64,000 nt of DNA, from assembly GCA_017163975.1 (NCBI GenBank), contig JAFFSR010000353.1, positions 3,380,501 to 3,444,500 on the forward strand, given 5' to 3'. The DNA is from Anastatus disparis. Taxonomy: Eukaryota; Arthropoda; Insecta; Hymenoptera; Eupelmidae. Positions 1-11,831 of the stretch are shown here, one piece after another (positions within the stretch are counted from its first letter, which is position 1; each line of letters begins with the position of its first letter). The notes below the pieces were generated by a model, which saw only the letters and a program-made list of their open reading frames with translations, was not told the origin of the DNA and ran no database searches. Made by a program: the position numbers and the translations under genes.

Positions 1-65
1 AGAAAAGTAAGGAACGCGAAAATATTATAAACATAATCTTTTACTTCGGCGTTCCTTACTTTTCT
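1..65. repeat. 17-bp perfect hairpin at window edge
   Basis: Bases 1-17 (AGAAAAGTAAGGAACGC) are the exact reverse complement of 49-65, with a 31-base AT-rich loop. It begins at the first base of the window, so the arms may extend further left. It could be a small foldback or the inner end of a larger inverted-repeat element. Confidence 0.8.
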
Positions 66-1099
66 CAAAAACAAATCGGTAGATTTTTTTTTCTTGTGCA
101 TAGATATTCATAATAATAATATCTATTGCGGTCAACCTGTATTTTGAAGATACACCGATTAATACTTGAGTAAATAACAAACAACTCAATTGTTACTCGG
201 TCGGTATCAGGTTCTACTACGGCCTGCCGTTAACACAACAAATGGGAATATTCCATGAATCACTTTGTAAAATCCATTACATCTGTCACTCAAAACAAGA
301 AAATTAAAGGACACGTATTTTCTCTTTTATCATAAAAATAAAAACTCAAAGAGATGATGGTGGTTAAGATTTGTGTGACGTCACGATCATCAGACAATCG
401 GGACGTTAAGTAACTTAACACTATATCTATATTTATCAAAGCTATGTTAACTGATATCGGCTATAACTTTTGCAATAAATTATATTTTAAATAACAAAAA
501 AATACTGATCTTTTATTTTTTCATATTTCACTCGATAGGTTTAATGCACTTTTTCATGCAAAATACTACTTTTATAAAAAGGACACTTCTTTGAGGAAAA
601 TTCATCTTTCTAATAAGTACATTTTTTTGTAAAAAAATGCTTTTATCTTGCAATTTTTAATCATTCTAAAAATTTTACATATAGAGGTGAAAATTACTTA
701 ACGAATGAGTAAAATAATGCATTAGTTTCGTAACGATTTGAAAAGATCATTAAGCGACAGTGGCTTAAAAAATAGCTTAGAGAAAATATTGATGCGATTT
801 GAAAAAAATATGTCTCGTTCTTTTAAAAAAAGAACAACATATATCAATTTCCAAGTGATTGGTAACATTGACATACGTATTTTTTAATTCTGAATTTGGT
901 TTAAATAAAAAAAATGTCTAATTTTTTTAAGATGAAAATATAATTAGAAATATATAAAATTTTAAATGCAGTTAATCCACTATCTTGATTATGTAATAAA
1001 ATTTTTCTAGATTACTTTCAAATTTAATTTCATATCAAATTATAAAAATCAAATAGAATTACTTAATAATTTAATAATTGAATATATAACTACATTTAA
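66..1099. other. AT-rich stretch, nothing recognised
   Basis: No open frame of useful length, no repeat array and no inverted repeat seen. Long A and T runs, as expected of intergenic or intronic DNA in this genome. Confidence 0.5.
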
Positions 1100-1100
1100 G

Positions 1101-1489
1101 GTGGTAAAAGTCAACGTGTGGCGAGATCGTTACTAACAGCAGGCCACATAGTCACTGCCGTTACTGCAAATAATGGAAACGAGCGTCGTTCAGTTGGCAG
1201 ACCACGTAAAAACTTACGCAAAACAAATATGTCACATTTGCAATCCGTGAATCTTACGACCATGACGGCTACATCTTCAAATCGCAAAATCAGCTCCTGC
1301 AAGACACGTAAAATCGGTTCCGATGGAAATTTTTTATCTACTTTCATGCTTAAACCAGTTTCTTATCAACAACGCATTTTTGTACTCCAACATCGCTGCT
1401 TTCTTATGCGCAACTTTAACAAAATGCGTAAAAGTAAACAACTAGTGGCTCATCTAAACGTGCAGGTAATGATGACCATAAATAATTGA
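1101..1489 (+). other. Possible coding fragment with an AT-hook-like motif
   Basis: This stretch is clearly less AT-rich than its flanks and is open in one plus frame from just after an AG at 1099-1100 to a stop at 1487-1489. The frame has no ATG at its left end; the open stretch begins after a TAA at 1097-1099. The peptide is basic and contains GRPRK, like an AT-hook core. A minus frame is also open across 1111-1347, so the strand is not certain. No family is recognised. It could be an exon, a decayed transposase fragment or a chance open frame. Confidence 0.2.
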
Positions 1490-2403
1490 TACTGCGATAT
1501 TTTCAATACTAGACATAAAAAATATTTTTATTTCTACCACAACAGAAACAGGCCACCTTATTAACTTGAAAAGCGGGACGAAAGAAAGACATTTCCAACT
1601 TTCAAAATTTTTCTGGAGAAATAACCATTTTCCCGCTGATTTTAAAACATATGAAATTGAATAGATTTAAATTTTTTTGTTAAATATTAATATTAGACCA
1701 TTGTTGAGGTAGGAATAAAGCACAATATATAACTCGAAAGTAAAGTCTAATTTCTCCCTCTGGAATTTGCTCCCCTCACTTCGCTTGCTCGGGTCGCAAA
1801 ATTAAAAGAAATATGGGACTTTACTCCCTAGTTGCATAATGTACTTTTTTTTTTTTAATTTCACTTCATTTTGATGATTTTTAAAAATATTTTCAAGTAG
1901 CAATAGTTAACTAACATTATTGTTTTACGCTTTATCATCTAGATAATATTTAGAACTTTAATTGCTAAAATAATTTAAACGTGTCATTGCACTTTCGAGA
2001 AAAAACTTAAGTTTTTTGTTTCTTTTAAGACATGTACTTGAATAATAATTTCAAAATACTACTATACTCAAATTCAATAAATAAAAAAGAGAATCAGGTT
2101 TTATGGATTACAAATCTGCATCTATTGTGGAGTGGTCAAAAATAAGAATTTCTCATACAATAAGTGCAAAAACTTATATTTTTCAAAAATTTATTTTCTA
2201 TAGTCTAACACCGTTATTATTAAATTAATATAGTCCTAGAAGTGATGATGTGAGCATAGATTTTTGACTTTTTGATTATTTAAATTGCTTTCTTCAATAG
2301 TTATTGTATTAACTATATCAAATTTATAGCATTTATGTATAGTCTTCTAAATATTAAAAGTATCACGGAATCATTTATATTTTAATACTAATGTACAAGT
2401 TCT

Positions 2404-2404
<1 letters not shown>
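1490..2404. other. AT-rich stretch, nothing recognised
   Basis: No convincing gene. A short GC-richer patch near 1755-1800 has no interpretable structure. Confidence 0.5.

Positions 2405-2488
<84 letters not shown>
2405..2488. repeat. (TA)n microsatellite
   Basis: About 40 TA units with a single interruption (TACATA near 2474). It lies in the presumed intron just upstream of the exon at 2528. Confidence 0.95.
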
Positions 2489-2527
2489 ATACTATTATAC
2501 TTGAAAACTTTATATTTATGATTATAG

Positions 2528-2737
2528 AATAAAAACCTGCAAAAGATTAGTGGTACTCCAGTAACTGGAGTACAAACGATAAAGGAAAAGAGTTTTAATG
2601 ATATTAAAGCTAATTCAGATGTATTTCTTACACATTTGACCACATTAACAAATACAGGATCAAGAACTGTAAGAACCAGAAGACTTGCACAGGCACAAGA
2701 TGATCCTGAAGTTAAAAAAACTGCTAAATTAGCCAAG
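2528..2737 (+). CDS. Internal coding exon of an unrecognised gene
   Basis: A 210-base block of exactly 70 codons with no stop. An AG (TTATAG, 2522-2527) sits directly before it and a donor GTAATG directly after it (2738-2743), so it would be a phase-0 exon. The upstream in-frame codon is TAG, as expected if that side is intron. The composition is protein-like: a T/V/G-rich start (SGTPVTGVQTIKEK), a middle with DVFLTHLTTLTNTGS, and a charged helical end (TRRLAQAQDDPEVKKTAKLAK region). No family is recognised and no neighbouring exon was identified. Its intactness contrasts with the ruined mobile genes in the rest of the window, so it is one of the best candidates for a host gene here. Confidence 0.6.
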
Positions 2738-3024
2738 GTAATGTTAATTTGATTATATCATTTAATAAATATTGAGTAACTTATATTTCAAGACAACTAT
2801 CTATTAATAGTCCAATTAATAAAGACATTTTGATAACTTAAATTCAGAAATGGATGAGACTTATACGAGAATGTTAATGGCGATATAAAAACATACCCTA
2901 CATAGTTTGTAACTCGAAGTTTTGCGTAGGGACTGCTCCAAGAGGGTGCAAAGTTGGCCTAAACAGGTTTTTTAATTCTTGAAGATAACGTATGCATTTA
3001 AAAAAAGTTTTAAATAAAATTAAT

Positions 3025-3724
3025 AAGGGGCTGGACTAGTTTCTCGAGTGTGAAAAGGAGGTGATTTTCCAGGGCTAAAAAAACCAAGCAGACAAATATT
3101 TCTAGGTTTAGAGGATATATTAGGATACTTTTAATGAGTTAACAAAAAAAATTTCACGCGAAAATATGGACTCTAAACCGGGTTATACGCTACGGCGTGG
3201 AGTCCTCCAAGAATAAAGTCGTCAATCGGCTGCAGCTGCAAAGATCCTCAGGATGCTCGGATCTGAAAAAAAAATTGGACGTTAAACTAGATGAGTTTCT
3301 CCGTACCAACAACTAGTTGAATTTTAAAAAATTAAAAATTAACAAAATAGTACTGTTTAAAAAAAATTCCATTTAAAAAAAAACGCTCGTTTTGTGTTTA
3401 GGAAATTAGCAATTGTTTAAATATCAATAAGATCCTACTTCATGGTACGGAGAAACTCATCTAGTTCAACGCCCATTTTTTTCAGATCCAAGCATCTTGA
3501 GGATCTCTACAGCTGCAGTCGATTGACGACTTTATTCTTGGAGGACTCCACGCCGTAGCGTATAACCCGGCTTAGAGTCCCATATTTTCGCATGAAATTT
3601 TTTTTTTTAACTTATTAAAAGTATCTTAATATATCCTCTAAACCTAAAAATATTTGTCTGCTTGGTTTTTTTAGCTCTGGAAAATCACCTCCTTTTCACA
3701 CTCGAGAAACTAGTCTAGCCCTTT
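3025..3724. mobile_element. Foldback element, about 283-bp arms
   Basis: The left arm (3025-3308) and right arm (3443-3724) are near-perfect inverted repeats around a spacer of about 134 bases. The outer ends read GGGGCTGGACTAG and CTAGTCTAGCCC. TAA lies at both edges (3023-3025 region and after 3722), which could be a 3-base target duplication, but the outermost bases do not match perfectly. No coding capacity. It is a non-autonomous DNA-transposon derivative that could transcribe into a long hairpin RNA. Confidence 0.85.
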
Positions 3725-4830
3725 AAAGAATGAAAAATCCACAATTTGAGATGTTTCGCGATTATTTTCGTGATATCGAGTTGCATGAGGTCGCAATCTC
3801 TATGTAAAGGTTCAAATTTCCATATCTCATTAAGAATAAATGAGAAAAATGAATTTCAACCCTTCATATGTCGCTTTAAAAAAAAGGGGTGTTTTTTTAT
3901 TAATAAATGAAACTGGAGTTTCGTTTATAACTTTTGTGAATTTTTAATTTAAATACTTTAAAAGCTAATTTTAAAGCGAAGATTTTGAAAACAAAAAGTG
4001 CTCTCTTCGGCCAATAGGAGCCAAAATAAGATTTTTTTTCAATTCACAACTGCTTTGTTTAAAACAATTAATAAACGAATAAAGTAGAATTTTTCAGTTA
4101 GAGACTTCTATCTATGATCAGAATTTTAAAAGTGCGACTCTTTGGTATAAAAAATAATATTGTAAAATAGCATACAAAAAAACTAGCTAGCTGTATGGTG
4201 TGGTGGGGATAGGCTTGGGAGAAAATTGAACGTGTGACGTCTCCATAGGCAAAACGAAAAAAATGACTGCTTCTCAGAAACTAGTCGACCAATTGTTTTT
4301 TTTTATCTCGGGTACTTCAAAAATTATAAATATTGGTGTGATAATTTTTTATAAATAAGTTTTTATATTTAACTAATTATAACTACAGTCTATTGGGACA
4401 CTCTAAGCGCAAATCGTTACTGTGTCTTACTAAATAAATTTTTTTAGGCGTGTAAGGTCTCATTTTGAAGCTTAAATAATAGGCTTCAAATAAAATAATA
4501 TACGTTTTATTACGAACAATTATTTAGAAATGCTAGGGAATTTATAAAAATGCTATAAGTAAACTTACCTTATTCCTGGTTTAAAATATTGGGACAAGTT
4601 TAATTTTAATTTTTATTGATTGTATATTGTAAGTAATTCTTGAAACTTATTTCTATTGTAATAAATAAATAAAAACATAAAGTCATTAATACTTGAAAAA
4701 ATTTTTTAAATAATAAAAATAATTTTTATTTTTATTTTTCACTTTCTTTTGTGCTTTCTCATAAAGAAAGGTTTGTATCGGTAAAAAATTTATTTCTATT
4801 TTCTCATTTATTCATACATATTTGGACACA
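3725..4830. other. AT-rich stretch, nothing recognised
   Basis: No gene or array recognised across 1.1 kb. Confidence 0.5.
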
Positions 4831-5140
4831 AAAAGTTGAAAAAATGTCTGCATGTGTGTGTATGTGTGTATGTATTTATTACACCAGCTAGATCTCGAAA
4901 ACTTCTCAATGGATTTGCTTTAAATTTTGCATATAATTTATTTTTGAAGTGAAACTTCTTTACCGACGGTATACACTTCCCATAAGAGACGTATAAAAAA
5001 AATTATACGGGAGTGAATTGATTTCATGACGGTACATGCAACGGAACTAATGAAACGGAAGTGTATATATATAGGAGGAGCGTCCGCGCTTCCTATATGT
5101 AAATCAAGGTACTAAATACGTATAAAGAAAAATTCGCGGG
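4831..5140. repeat. Dispersed-repeat-like segment with TG run and inverted/direct repeats
   Basis: A TGTGTATG-rich run (4849-4875) is followed by sequence of the kind seen in dispersed insect repeats. ATACACTTCC near 4972-4981 has its reverse complement GGAAGTGTAT near 5059-5068. A hairpin, ATATAGGA(N)TCCTATAT, lies at about 5068-5098. A segment near 4988-5030 is repeated directly, with changes, near 5117-5155. It is probably a fragment of a non-autonomous element with no clear ends. Confidence 0.4.
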
Positions 5141-5415
5141 ACTGAATTGATGTCAAACGCACAAATATAGTATATGTATACATGTATACTATGTATGCAA
5201 TACAAATATCTGAATCTGATCTGAATAAATAAAGAAAGCAATAGCACTCGTTTTCTCTTTTTCTTTCTTTCTCTATAATGTTTCATGGTGAACCCCTCTC
5301 TTCCCTACATCTTTTAAATTCTATTTTTGTTAAATAAATATTATTAACAAAAATTTTATACACTATCTCATTTAAAATTAAAAAAAATTAATTTCTCAAA
5401 TAAATAAAATTATTT

Positions 5416-5440
5416 TGTGATGCATTTATTGCATCACAAT
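5416..5440. repeat. Perfect short hairpin
   Basis: TTGTGATGCA is followed after a few bases by TGCATCACAA, a perfect 10-bp stem in otherwise AT-rich DNA. Confidence 0.7.
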
Positions 5441-7792
5441 AAACTATTTATCAAAAAGAATAAAGAGAAATATGAGCTGAGATGCACTTACTAAACTGAT
5501 TGGTAATTAATTTAATTAATCAGTTGTATTTTTTTTGTTTGTTTGAGGAACAAGAGAATTAGCAATGAGCAGACGACTTACCGCTAGAGAGAGAAAGAGC
5601 GAAAGGGGAACCTAACCTCAAATCAGAACACGTGGTGAAGAAAAAATCACAGTCACCATCAGTTTTCTTATAGTGCACTAGGAGTTGATGCTACGGTAAT
5701 GGCTGTAACATCATAACACTAGTGCACATAACATATGAAAACAAGAGAACACATGTGTAGAAAAATAACCTGTGATAGTGCTCTTGTGCGTCGCCATCTT
5801 ATGTCCTTGATGACGACGTGCACGCCGCAGCACTGTCACCTGCACACTTACACACACACACACCCGGTGTATAGGTACATACGCACAATACACTCGCGGT
5901 ACACGATGACGAGCGAAACCGGGAAACGAAGCGGAACATTAGTAACACGTGCTCGAGAGTAAAGGGGAAGCGTCGGTAAGTGACCGACTCGCGACAGAAA
6001 TCGACTCATGCGCAAGAAGAGTAAAGGATCAGCGAAAAAGAAGAACCAGCTATAGCTTATATAGCAAGCTCATACATACATGGGTAATTGTAGAAATAGC
6101 AGTAGAAGGAATATCATATTGTAAAAATATCAATCGGTGTCAGTCTTTTATATGAAGATACGTGAGATCGAGAGCGAGAGTGATAGAAGATAGGAGAAAT
6201 CGAGCGCTGGAGAGAGATATTGATACAATGGCATGCAAAATTAAGACTTGATATATGGAGGATTCCTAATATAAATTTAAATGGAGCGCGCGAGAAATAG
6301 AGCGTGCTAACAATAAAGAAGCCGCCAAAAGGAAAGGTGTTGATTGGTTATAAGTCAATATCCTTTGTAATTGACAAATAACAATTACGGAAAGCATTAA
6401 TAACCAATCAATCATTATTCTACTTATGACGTAATTGATGAAAGAAGGGATGAAGAGGAGCTCGATAAAAGACGCTCCATCGTTACACTTCTCTATTGAA
6501 TCTTGGCTGTCATACTTGGTCGGTTTTTCTTTGTTGTTCACTGCTCGCTGAGCCATTATTTGAGTTTTGACTTCATTTTATTAGGTTGATTTTATTAGAG
6601 ATTTTACGCTGCCATTTTGCTATTTTCCACTGTATACAAAAAACGATTATTCTGGGATTTTCGAGAGAGCTGAGGAGTTTATTTGAAACAAGCAAAGAAG
6701 ATTTTGGATTGGAAAGTTAATTATTTGAGTTTTTGTATTTTTGGAGAGTAACGCTTTGATCATTAAGGTGGGTTCTCCATCTTAAATATTAATCAAGTGA
6801 AAATTTAGAGTCAGTGCGCGTCGCCGTTTTGCTCGTCGTATTTAACGTCGGTTTTAGCCGCCATTATTAAACTTAATATTAACTTCACGGGTTTGATTTG
6901 ATTTTATTGAATTACAATTGACCGAAAAGTTTGTTAAGTCGAGCCAGTGAGTTTAATCACACAATTATCTTACACGTTACACAATTTTCGAGAAATTGTC
7001 GGGAAAATGAGATGTTAAATTTACTTAAATAAATATAGAGTGAAAATTACTTCTTTATTGTATTTTATTTAACAGTGTTATTTAAATGTTTATTAACATT
7101 GTGTTGTTATAAAATATATAAATTATTTGTTGCTGGTTGACATCGGTGGTTTCGTCATTGTTCCTTACGAAGACCCGATTAGAATCCACCCGAGAGAGTC
7201 GATTGTTAATAATGTTCAGAGTAAAATTTAAGAAAAAATTTAATAAGTAAATTGATAGTTATTCAGAGGTGATACTGTAGAGTTAAAATTATAGTAACTG
7301 TGGGATAGGGAACAAATTTCCCACATTAAAATTTTAATTTAGTTTTATCTAATTTTATAATTATTTAGTTTTAAAATTATTTTAAAATTAAATAAAACAG
7401 TGATAGAACTTAAATAAACATTTATAAGTTCTATAATTTCATAAAGAAGTTTCACTTCTGTCGGCCAGTCCCAAAGACTGTCACATCAGTTTTTTGTTTA
7501 ACTAGTGCGGAAACTATTGAAAATTAGTTTTCTTAGTTTAGCTTTAATTTTAGGGCTACCCTGGTAGAAATCTTCTCCGCTTCTGAACCAGAAATGATCG
7601 ATGTATTCTAGTCAAAAACAATATTTTGACGGTAATTTAACAACAATAAATAATAACATGTTACGGCTAACATATTAATATCAAGCTATCTATTCTTAAG
7701 ATAATAATCATGTTTTCATAAATAACACTGGCCCACAAAAAAAAAGTTGTCGGTACTGGGATGGAGACTATACTCTTCTTTGTATTTTTTCC
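5441..7792. other. Gene-poor region with a candidate 5' exon and splice donor
   Basis: 2.3 kb that is less AT-rich than the flanks, mainly 5560-6560 and 6780-7200. It has short overlapping open frames on both strands and none that looks like a known protein. A consensus donor GTAAGT occurs at 5976-5981 after a GC-richer stretch, and an initiator-like TCAGT sits near 6813. This could be the promoter and 5' untranslated exon of a gene, or the remains of an LTR and its leader. Neither can be decided from the sequence. Confidence 0.25.
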
Positions 7793-8190
7793 AGCTGAAT
7801 CTGAATCCGGCTTCAAAAGTAGGAAGTTGGCCGCATATTTTGAACATAACCTCAAAAAACTGTCAAAAAAACGTGTTTCTGTGGAAAAACATGAGAAGAA
7901 AAAATGGGAATTGTTTCCAGCACATCAAAAACACTTTATTTTTATGCATTTTGGCCTGCTGAATCCGAATTTGTTATGGAAAAAGAGAGTCGACCGCCTA
8001 ATTTTGAACATAACTTTAAAAAACTGTTTAAAATGCAATGTTTTTGTGCAAAAACGTGAGAAGAACAAAACACATTGTTTCCAGAACATCAAATACGCTT
8101 TATTTTTATGTTTTTTAACCTGTTGAATCTAAATTTGTTATGGAAAAAGATATTTGACTGACTAACTTTGAAGATAACCTCAAAAGTCAA
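7793..8190. repeat. Tandem repeat, about 160-168-bp unit, 2.4 copies
   Basis: Units start near 7793, 7960 and 8121 (the last one partial). Each begins GCTGAATCCGAATTTG or a variant and contains ATTTTGAACATAAC, AAAACGTGAGAAGAA and a TTGTTTCCAG segment. The array directly abuts the C-terminal end of the minus-strand pseudogene, so it lies in what would be that gene's 3' flank. The open frames crossing it follow the repeat and are probably incidental. Confidence 0.8.
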
Positions 8191-8229
8191 TTTGCACAAG
8201 AGCTAAATTGACTTACGCTTGCGTATACG

Positions 8230-10040
8230 CTTGTTTATGACCTATGCAAAGGATTCCTACTCCTCTTTTTCTTATTAGGTTGTACTTCTCTTTTTAGAAT
8301 CCAGCAATAGTCCGCCATCATGTTTACGCTACATTTTCCTTGCCATCTACGTTTAAATTCCTTCATATCCTGATGAAATCTTTCACCATGCTCTCTTCAC
8401 TGTAGTCACCTAGGACTGGTGGAAATTCATCAATGTGCGAATCAAGAAAGTGGAGTTTCAAATTTATTAAGCAACCTAATTTTTTGAAATTTTGTACCAT
8501 AGTTTCTACGATGCTCTTGTAGTTCTCACCTTTATTGTTACCAAGAAATTTTGTTGCAACATCTTTAAAACTAGGCTGCCTTCTCGGTATCATTCATACT
8601 TTTGACGAATTCTTCGTCCCTAAATATTTTACGAATTTGAGATACCTTCCTTCAATTTAACCAAAGTTATATTTGTAAAGATGGTTTCTAAGTATTTGAA
8701 TTGTCGCTTTTTTTTAGCGAGAGCTTTAACAAATTGTTTTATCAGCCCCTATTTAATATTTAAAGGCGGTAAAAAGATTTTTCGCCATACCCTGCCCGAA
8801 AGCACAACTTTCGTCCCGGCACCGAAAAACAAAAGTTGTATTTTCGGCCCGGGTATGGCGAAAAATAGCATACACACCACGGGAGGTAAAATGGCGAGCC
8901 CATAGCACATATTTGCCACCCTCGCCTTCGGCTCGAGGTGGCAATTATATGTGCTATGGACTCGCCAGTACTTTACCTCCCTTGGTATGTAATATCCTAT
9001 TGCTAGGATCGACAAGAGGACGATTGATGACATTGCTGGAACCTGGAGTAAGTGATGGTTTCACTGGCCATACTTTTGTATTATAGTGTTTTTCTCTATC
9101 TCGACTGTCAAACATGCATAAATAACATGGGTACTTGATAAAACCTGATTGTTAATCTAGCATCGTGGACAATATTTTCAGGTCTCCGCAAATTAACCAT
9201 TCATGCTCACTATACTTTATTCTATTTAAAACCTTTTCGATGTTACAGTATTCTTCTTTGAGTACAGTAGAATGAGCCAATGATAACGGAGCATACTCGT
9301 TCGTATTGTGAAGAAGAACTGCCATGAAGCTTCGCTGAGATGAATCGATGAATAACCTCTACTCTTCTGACTTGTATGAATTTGGTTTAAACTCATCAAT
9401 AAGTCCTCGTACGTCGGTGCAATACACTAGATCAGATTCGCTAGTAAAGTATGATCGAAACGCTTCTTCTCGGTTTCGATAAAATGTGACGTTTATGTCC
9501 TTTTCTAATACATTGAAAGACTTTAATTGAAAAGCCATTAATTGAACTGCATCTTTTGCTAATCCAGCATTCCTAAACATGTCATTAAGTTGAGCTTGAG
9601 AGATCTTTTCTTGACTTTTCTCTTTACCAATGGAAACATATTCCTTATCACTGTCCGAAGACAGTTCTTCTCCACTTTCGACGGATTTACTTTCTGCTTT
9701 CGTCAACGAATCATTTTCGTCAGTATCGTCGTCTGTATGGTCGCTCAGATTTTCTACATCTCCTTCTGTACCACAGTCGACTAACATACTATCCATTCCT
9801 TGTATAAAGCTGTTTCGTGAAGCCTAGTCTATCAAACTTTCGACTATTTGCTTCTGCGGACGAAAGACACTAGAAACTGTCGCATACAATATTTTATCTG
9901 GTCACACTTTATTTATCCCAGTTACATTTGTCATGCAAGTATAGTAGTCACTTTCACCAAATAGTTTTTTCCAAATAGCTGGTTCCAGAAACTTTATTTT
10001 ACTTTTATCTCCAGTTTTATCGAATTAATGTGACATTTTG
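8230..10040 (-). pseudogene. Decayed copy of a multicopy arthropod zinc-motif protein family
   Basis: Reading from 10040 down, the minus strand carries, in order: a Cys-containing CMTNVTGIN segment (near 9925); an acidic Ser/Asp/Glu stretch (9790-9640); LNDMFRNAGLAKDAVQL; a block with RNREEAFRSYF and VYCTDVRGL; LFIDSSQRSF and HNTNEYAPL; LICGDLKIL; YPCYLCMFDSRDREKH (a CxxC pair); RPLVDPSNRIL; an insertion; LPPLNIK and LIKQFVKAL; and NFKKLGCLINLKLHFLDSHID. From memory this order matches a large, uncharacterised repetitive protein family common in arthropods and cnidarians. Stops (for example after LSTMLD near 9160), frameshifts and the insertion at 8773-8989 show that it is dead. The biochemical role of the family is not known to me. 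Confidence 0.7.
8773..8989. mobile_element. 217-bp hairpin insertion inside the pseudogene
   Basis: It interrupts the family motif between SNRIL and LPPL. TAA flanks both sides (8770-8772 and 8990-8992), a possible 3-base target duplication. Inside are two successive hairpins. One (about 8777-8866) has arms ATTTTTCGCCATACCC and its complement. The other (about 8874-8988) has arms of roughly 47 bases around a CTCGCCTTCGGCTCGAG loop. The outermost bases do not form clean terminal repeats, so it may be two elements or one compound MITE. Confidence 0.6.
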
Positions 10041-10541
10041 CAAAAAATATATTTTTGGTGATACAGACTATAAAAATAATTTGAAACAACAGTAGGCTGA
10101 AGACAAATCTGACGATTGCTATATCTTGAAAAGAAGAAAACTGGGAGTATTCGAATTTCATCTATTTGTAGTGTTATCTCGTGTACATTACTTCTCCCAC
10201 TAAGTAACTTAAACCTTTACTAACTGGATTTTTAATCTAGTCCTTTTAATCCTGCTGCCACGAAAGACACTGGAATAATGACAACTGCTCGAAAGGGATG
10301 TGTAGAATGATTCGCTTTCAATCTTCCGTAGTAACGAAGCCAGCAAGGTGTCCTGCAGGGAAACGCTAGAACGTGAAAATGATGCCGTAGTGTGTCCGAC
10401 AACGAGTTGACATTGTCCTCGTCAAAGTCGAAAAGCCCTCGTATTTAGGCCTGAAGAGGTACGAGGGTTATCACCGCTAGGACGGCTGACTCACCTGCGA
10501 TCGGAACAGGAATTCTAGCGTGCGGGTTTTTCAATAAATCT

Positions 10542-10802
10542 ATGGGTATTAAAACTAATTTTAATAATATTAAGATTGCTTCGGGATCTCGCGAACAAGT
10601 TCATCACAACTGTGTAGTTGATTTCGGTAGTTACTGCTATATTTGTACGGAATATGTGTGGAAAAAACATAAGAAGCATGTAATTGAAAGAATAAGAAAT
10701 TTATTTAAAGCATGCTTTGAAGTAGAAATTTCTCAGCAAAATTCAACCTGGGTTCCGCATATTATATGTGCTAAATGCTACAAAATGTTACATAAAATCC
10801 AG
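10542..10802 (+). CDS. Candidate first exon: N-terminal zinc domain of the same multicopy family
   Basis: Open from ATG 10542 with no stop to CAG at 10800-10802, followed by GTATTT, a plausible donor. The frame then runs to a stop at 10860-10862 through low-complexity sequence. Residues 27-87 contain CYICTEYVWKKHKKH, a helical stretch, NSTWVPHIICAKC and YKMLHKIQ: two CxxC pairs about 50 residues apart around a W-x-PH motif. I recall this layout as the N-terminal domain of the family whose remainder lies decayed on the opposite strand just to the left. It is either exon 1 of a separate plus-strand copy or a fragment flipped by inversion. It shows no damage. The start is the first ATG in frame. 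Confidence 0.5.
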
Positions 10803-11395
10803 GTATTTGTGGCTGGTATAAATATTATAAAAGTAAAGAGAGTAATTTTACTACTTATTTAAATATTTATAATAAATAAGGCTTTCGCTTGGTAAAGTAC
10901 AAGTAAAATTATTATCATAAATTATTTAACATTAATGTGGATATGTGATAGCTATGGTACAGTGAAACAGTTTTTATATATTAATTAATTCCATGTTTTT
11001 TTTTAATTATTATAATAAATAAATAAGTAAAAATTACTTACTTCTAATGATGTTAAATAATTTTTTAATACATTACTCATTTGATGAATGAATAAAAAAT
11101 GGTTTGTATGAATATAAATACAATGTTCAATTATTTTAGACTTTTTATGCATATCACTTAAAATTATATTAAATATCTTAACCAAAAAGTTGCATATTTC
11201 TCCTTCGTGTCACAAATTAGAACCAATCTTCATGGGAAGGTTTTTAGTCACTTTAATAGATGATCTGTAAAATTTTACAGACTTACGCTGTCTCATTCTT
11301 CAGATATTATATTTTTTAATTTTCCAAATTGACTCGTTGATTAAATTCAACTTTTATTCTATATGACAAAAAAAAAAACAAAATAAAATATAATA
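10803..11395. other. AT-rich stretch, nothing recognised
   Basis: No gene seen. It would be intron if the exon ending at 10802 is real. No convincing acceptor plus coding block was found within it. Confidence 0.4.
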
Positions 11396-11690
11396 CACTG
11401 AAAAATAAGTGGTAGTCCAAAAGTCCCTCGAAGTACTTCTGCTCAACAAAACCGTAAGAATGCTTTCTCTCGTGGGGAACGTGACGCCCCACTGTCGAAG
11501 CTAACAGCTCTTTTTGTTGTGCATGTGTATTCCCACTCACGTGGCGATTTCGCTTGGCGTCATGCGAAGTACACCTCTCTCCCCACAGTGGCACCACTGT
11601 TTTCCTGCAGCGGCACTTTGTGCGCACAAAACGGAAAGAGTATAGTTTCGTTACCGATGGTAGTGCTTCTTTACCACTTATTTTTCAGTG
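11396..11690. mobile_element. 295-bp MITE with about 20-bp terminal inverted repeats and TA duplication
   Basis: The ends CACTGAAAAATAAGTGGTA and the reverse complement are flanked by TA at 11394-11395 and 11691-11692, the target duplication expected of Tc1/mariner-type elements. The interior is GC-richer and open on both strands, but the frames look incidental. No transposase. Confidence 0.65.
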
Positions 11691-11831
11691 TACCAGTCCA
11701 ATTATAAATACACATTATTACAGCATACATAACATATGTCAAAAAACGAACATTGAATTAAGAAGAGTTGATTTAATCAATTCTTACCATTTTATTGTTT
11801 TATATTTTTAAATATAATACCGGCATATTGT

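Noticed and set aside
11316..11811. Frames on both strands across 11.3-11.8 kb
   Set aside because: They cover the MITE at 11396-11690; no conserved protein and the termini explain the sequence.
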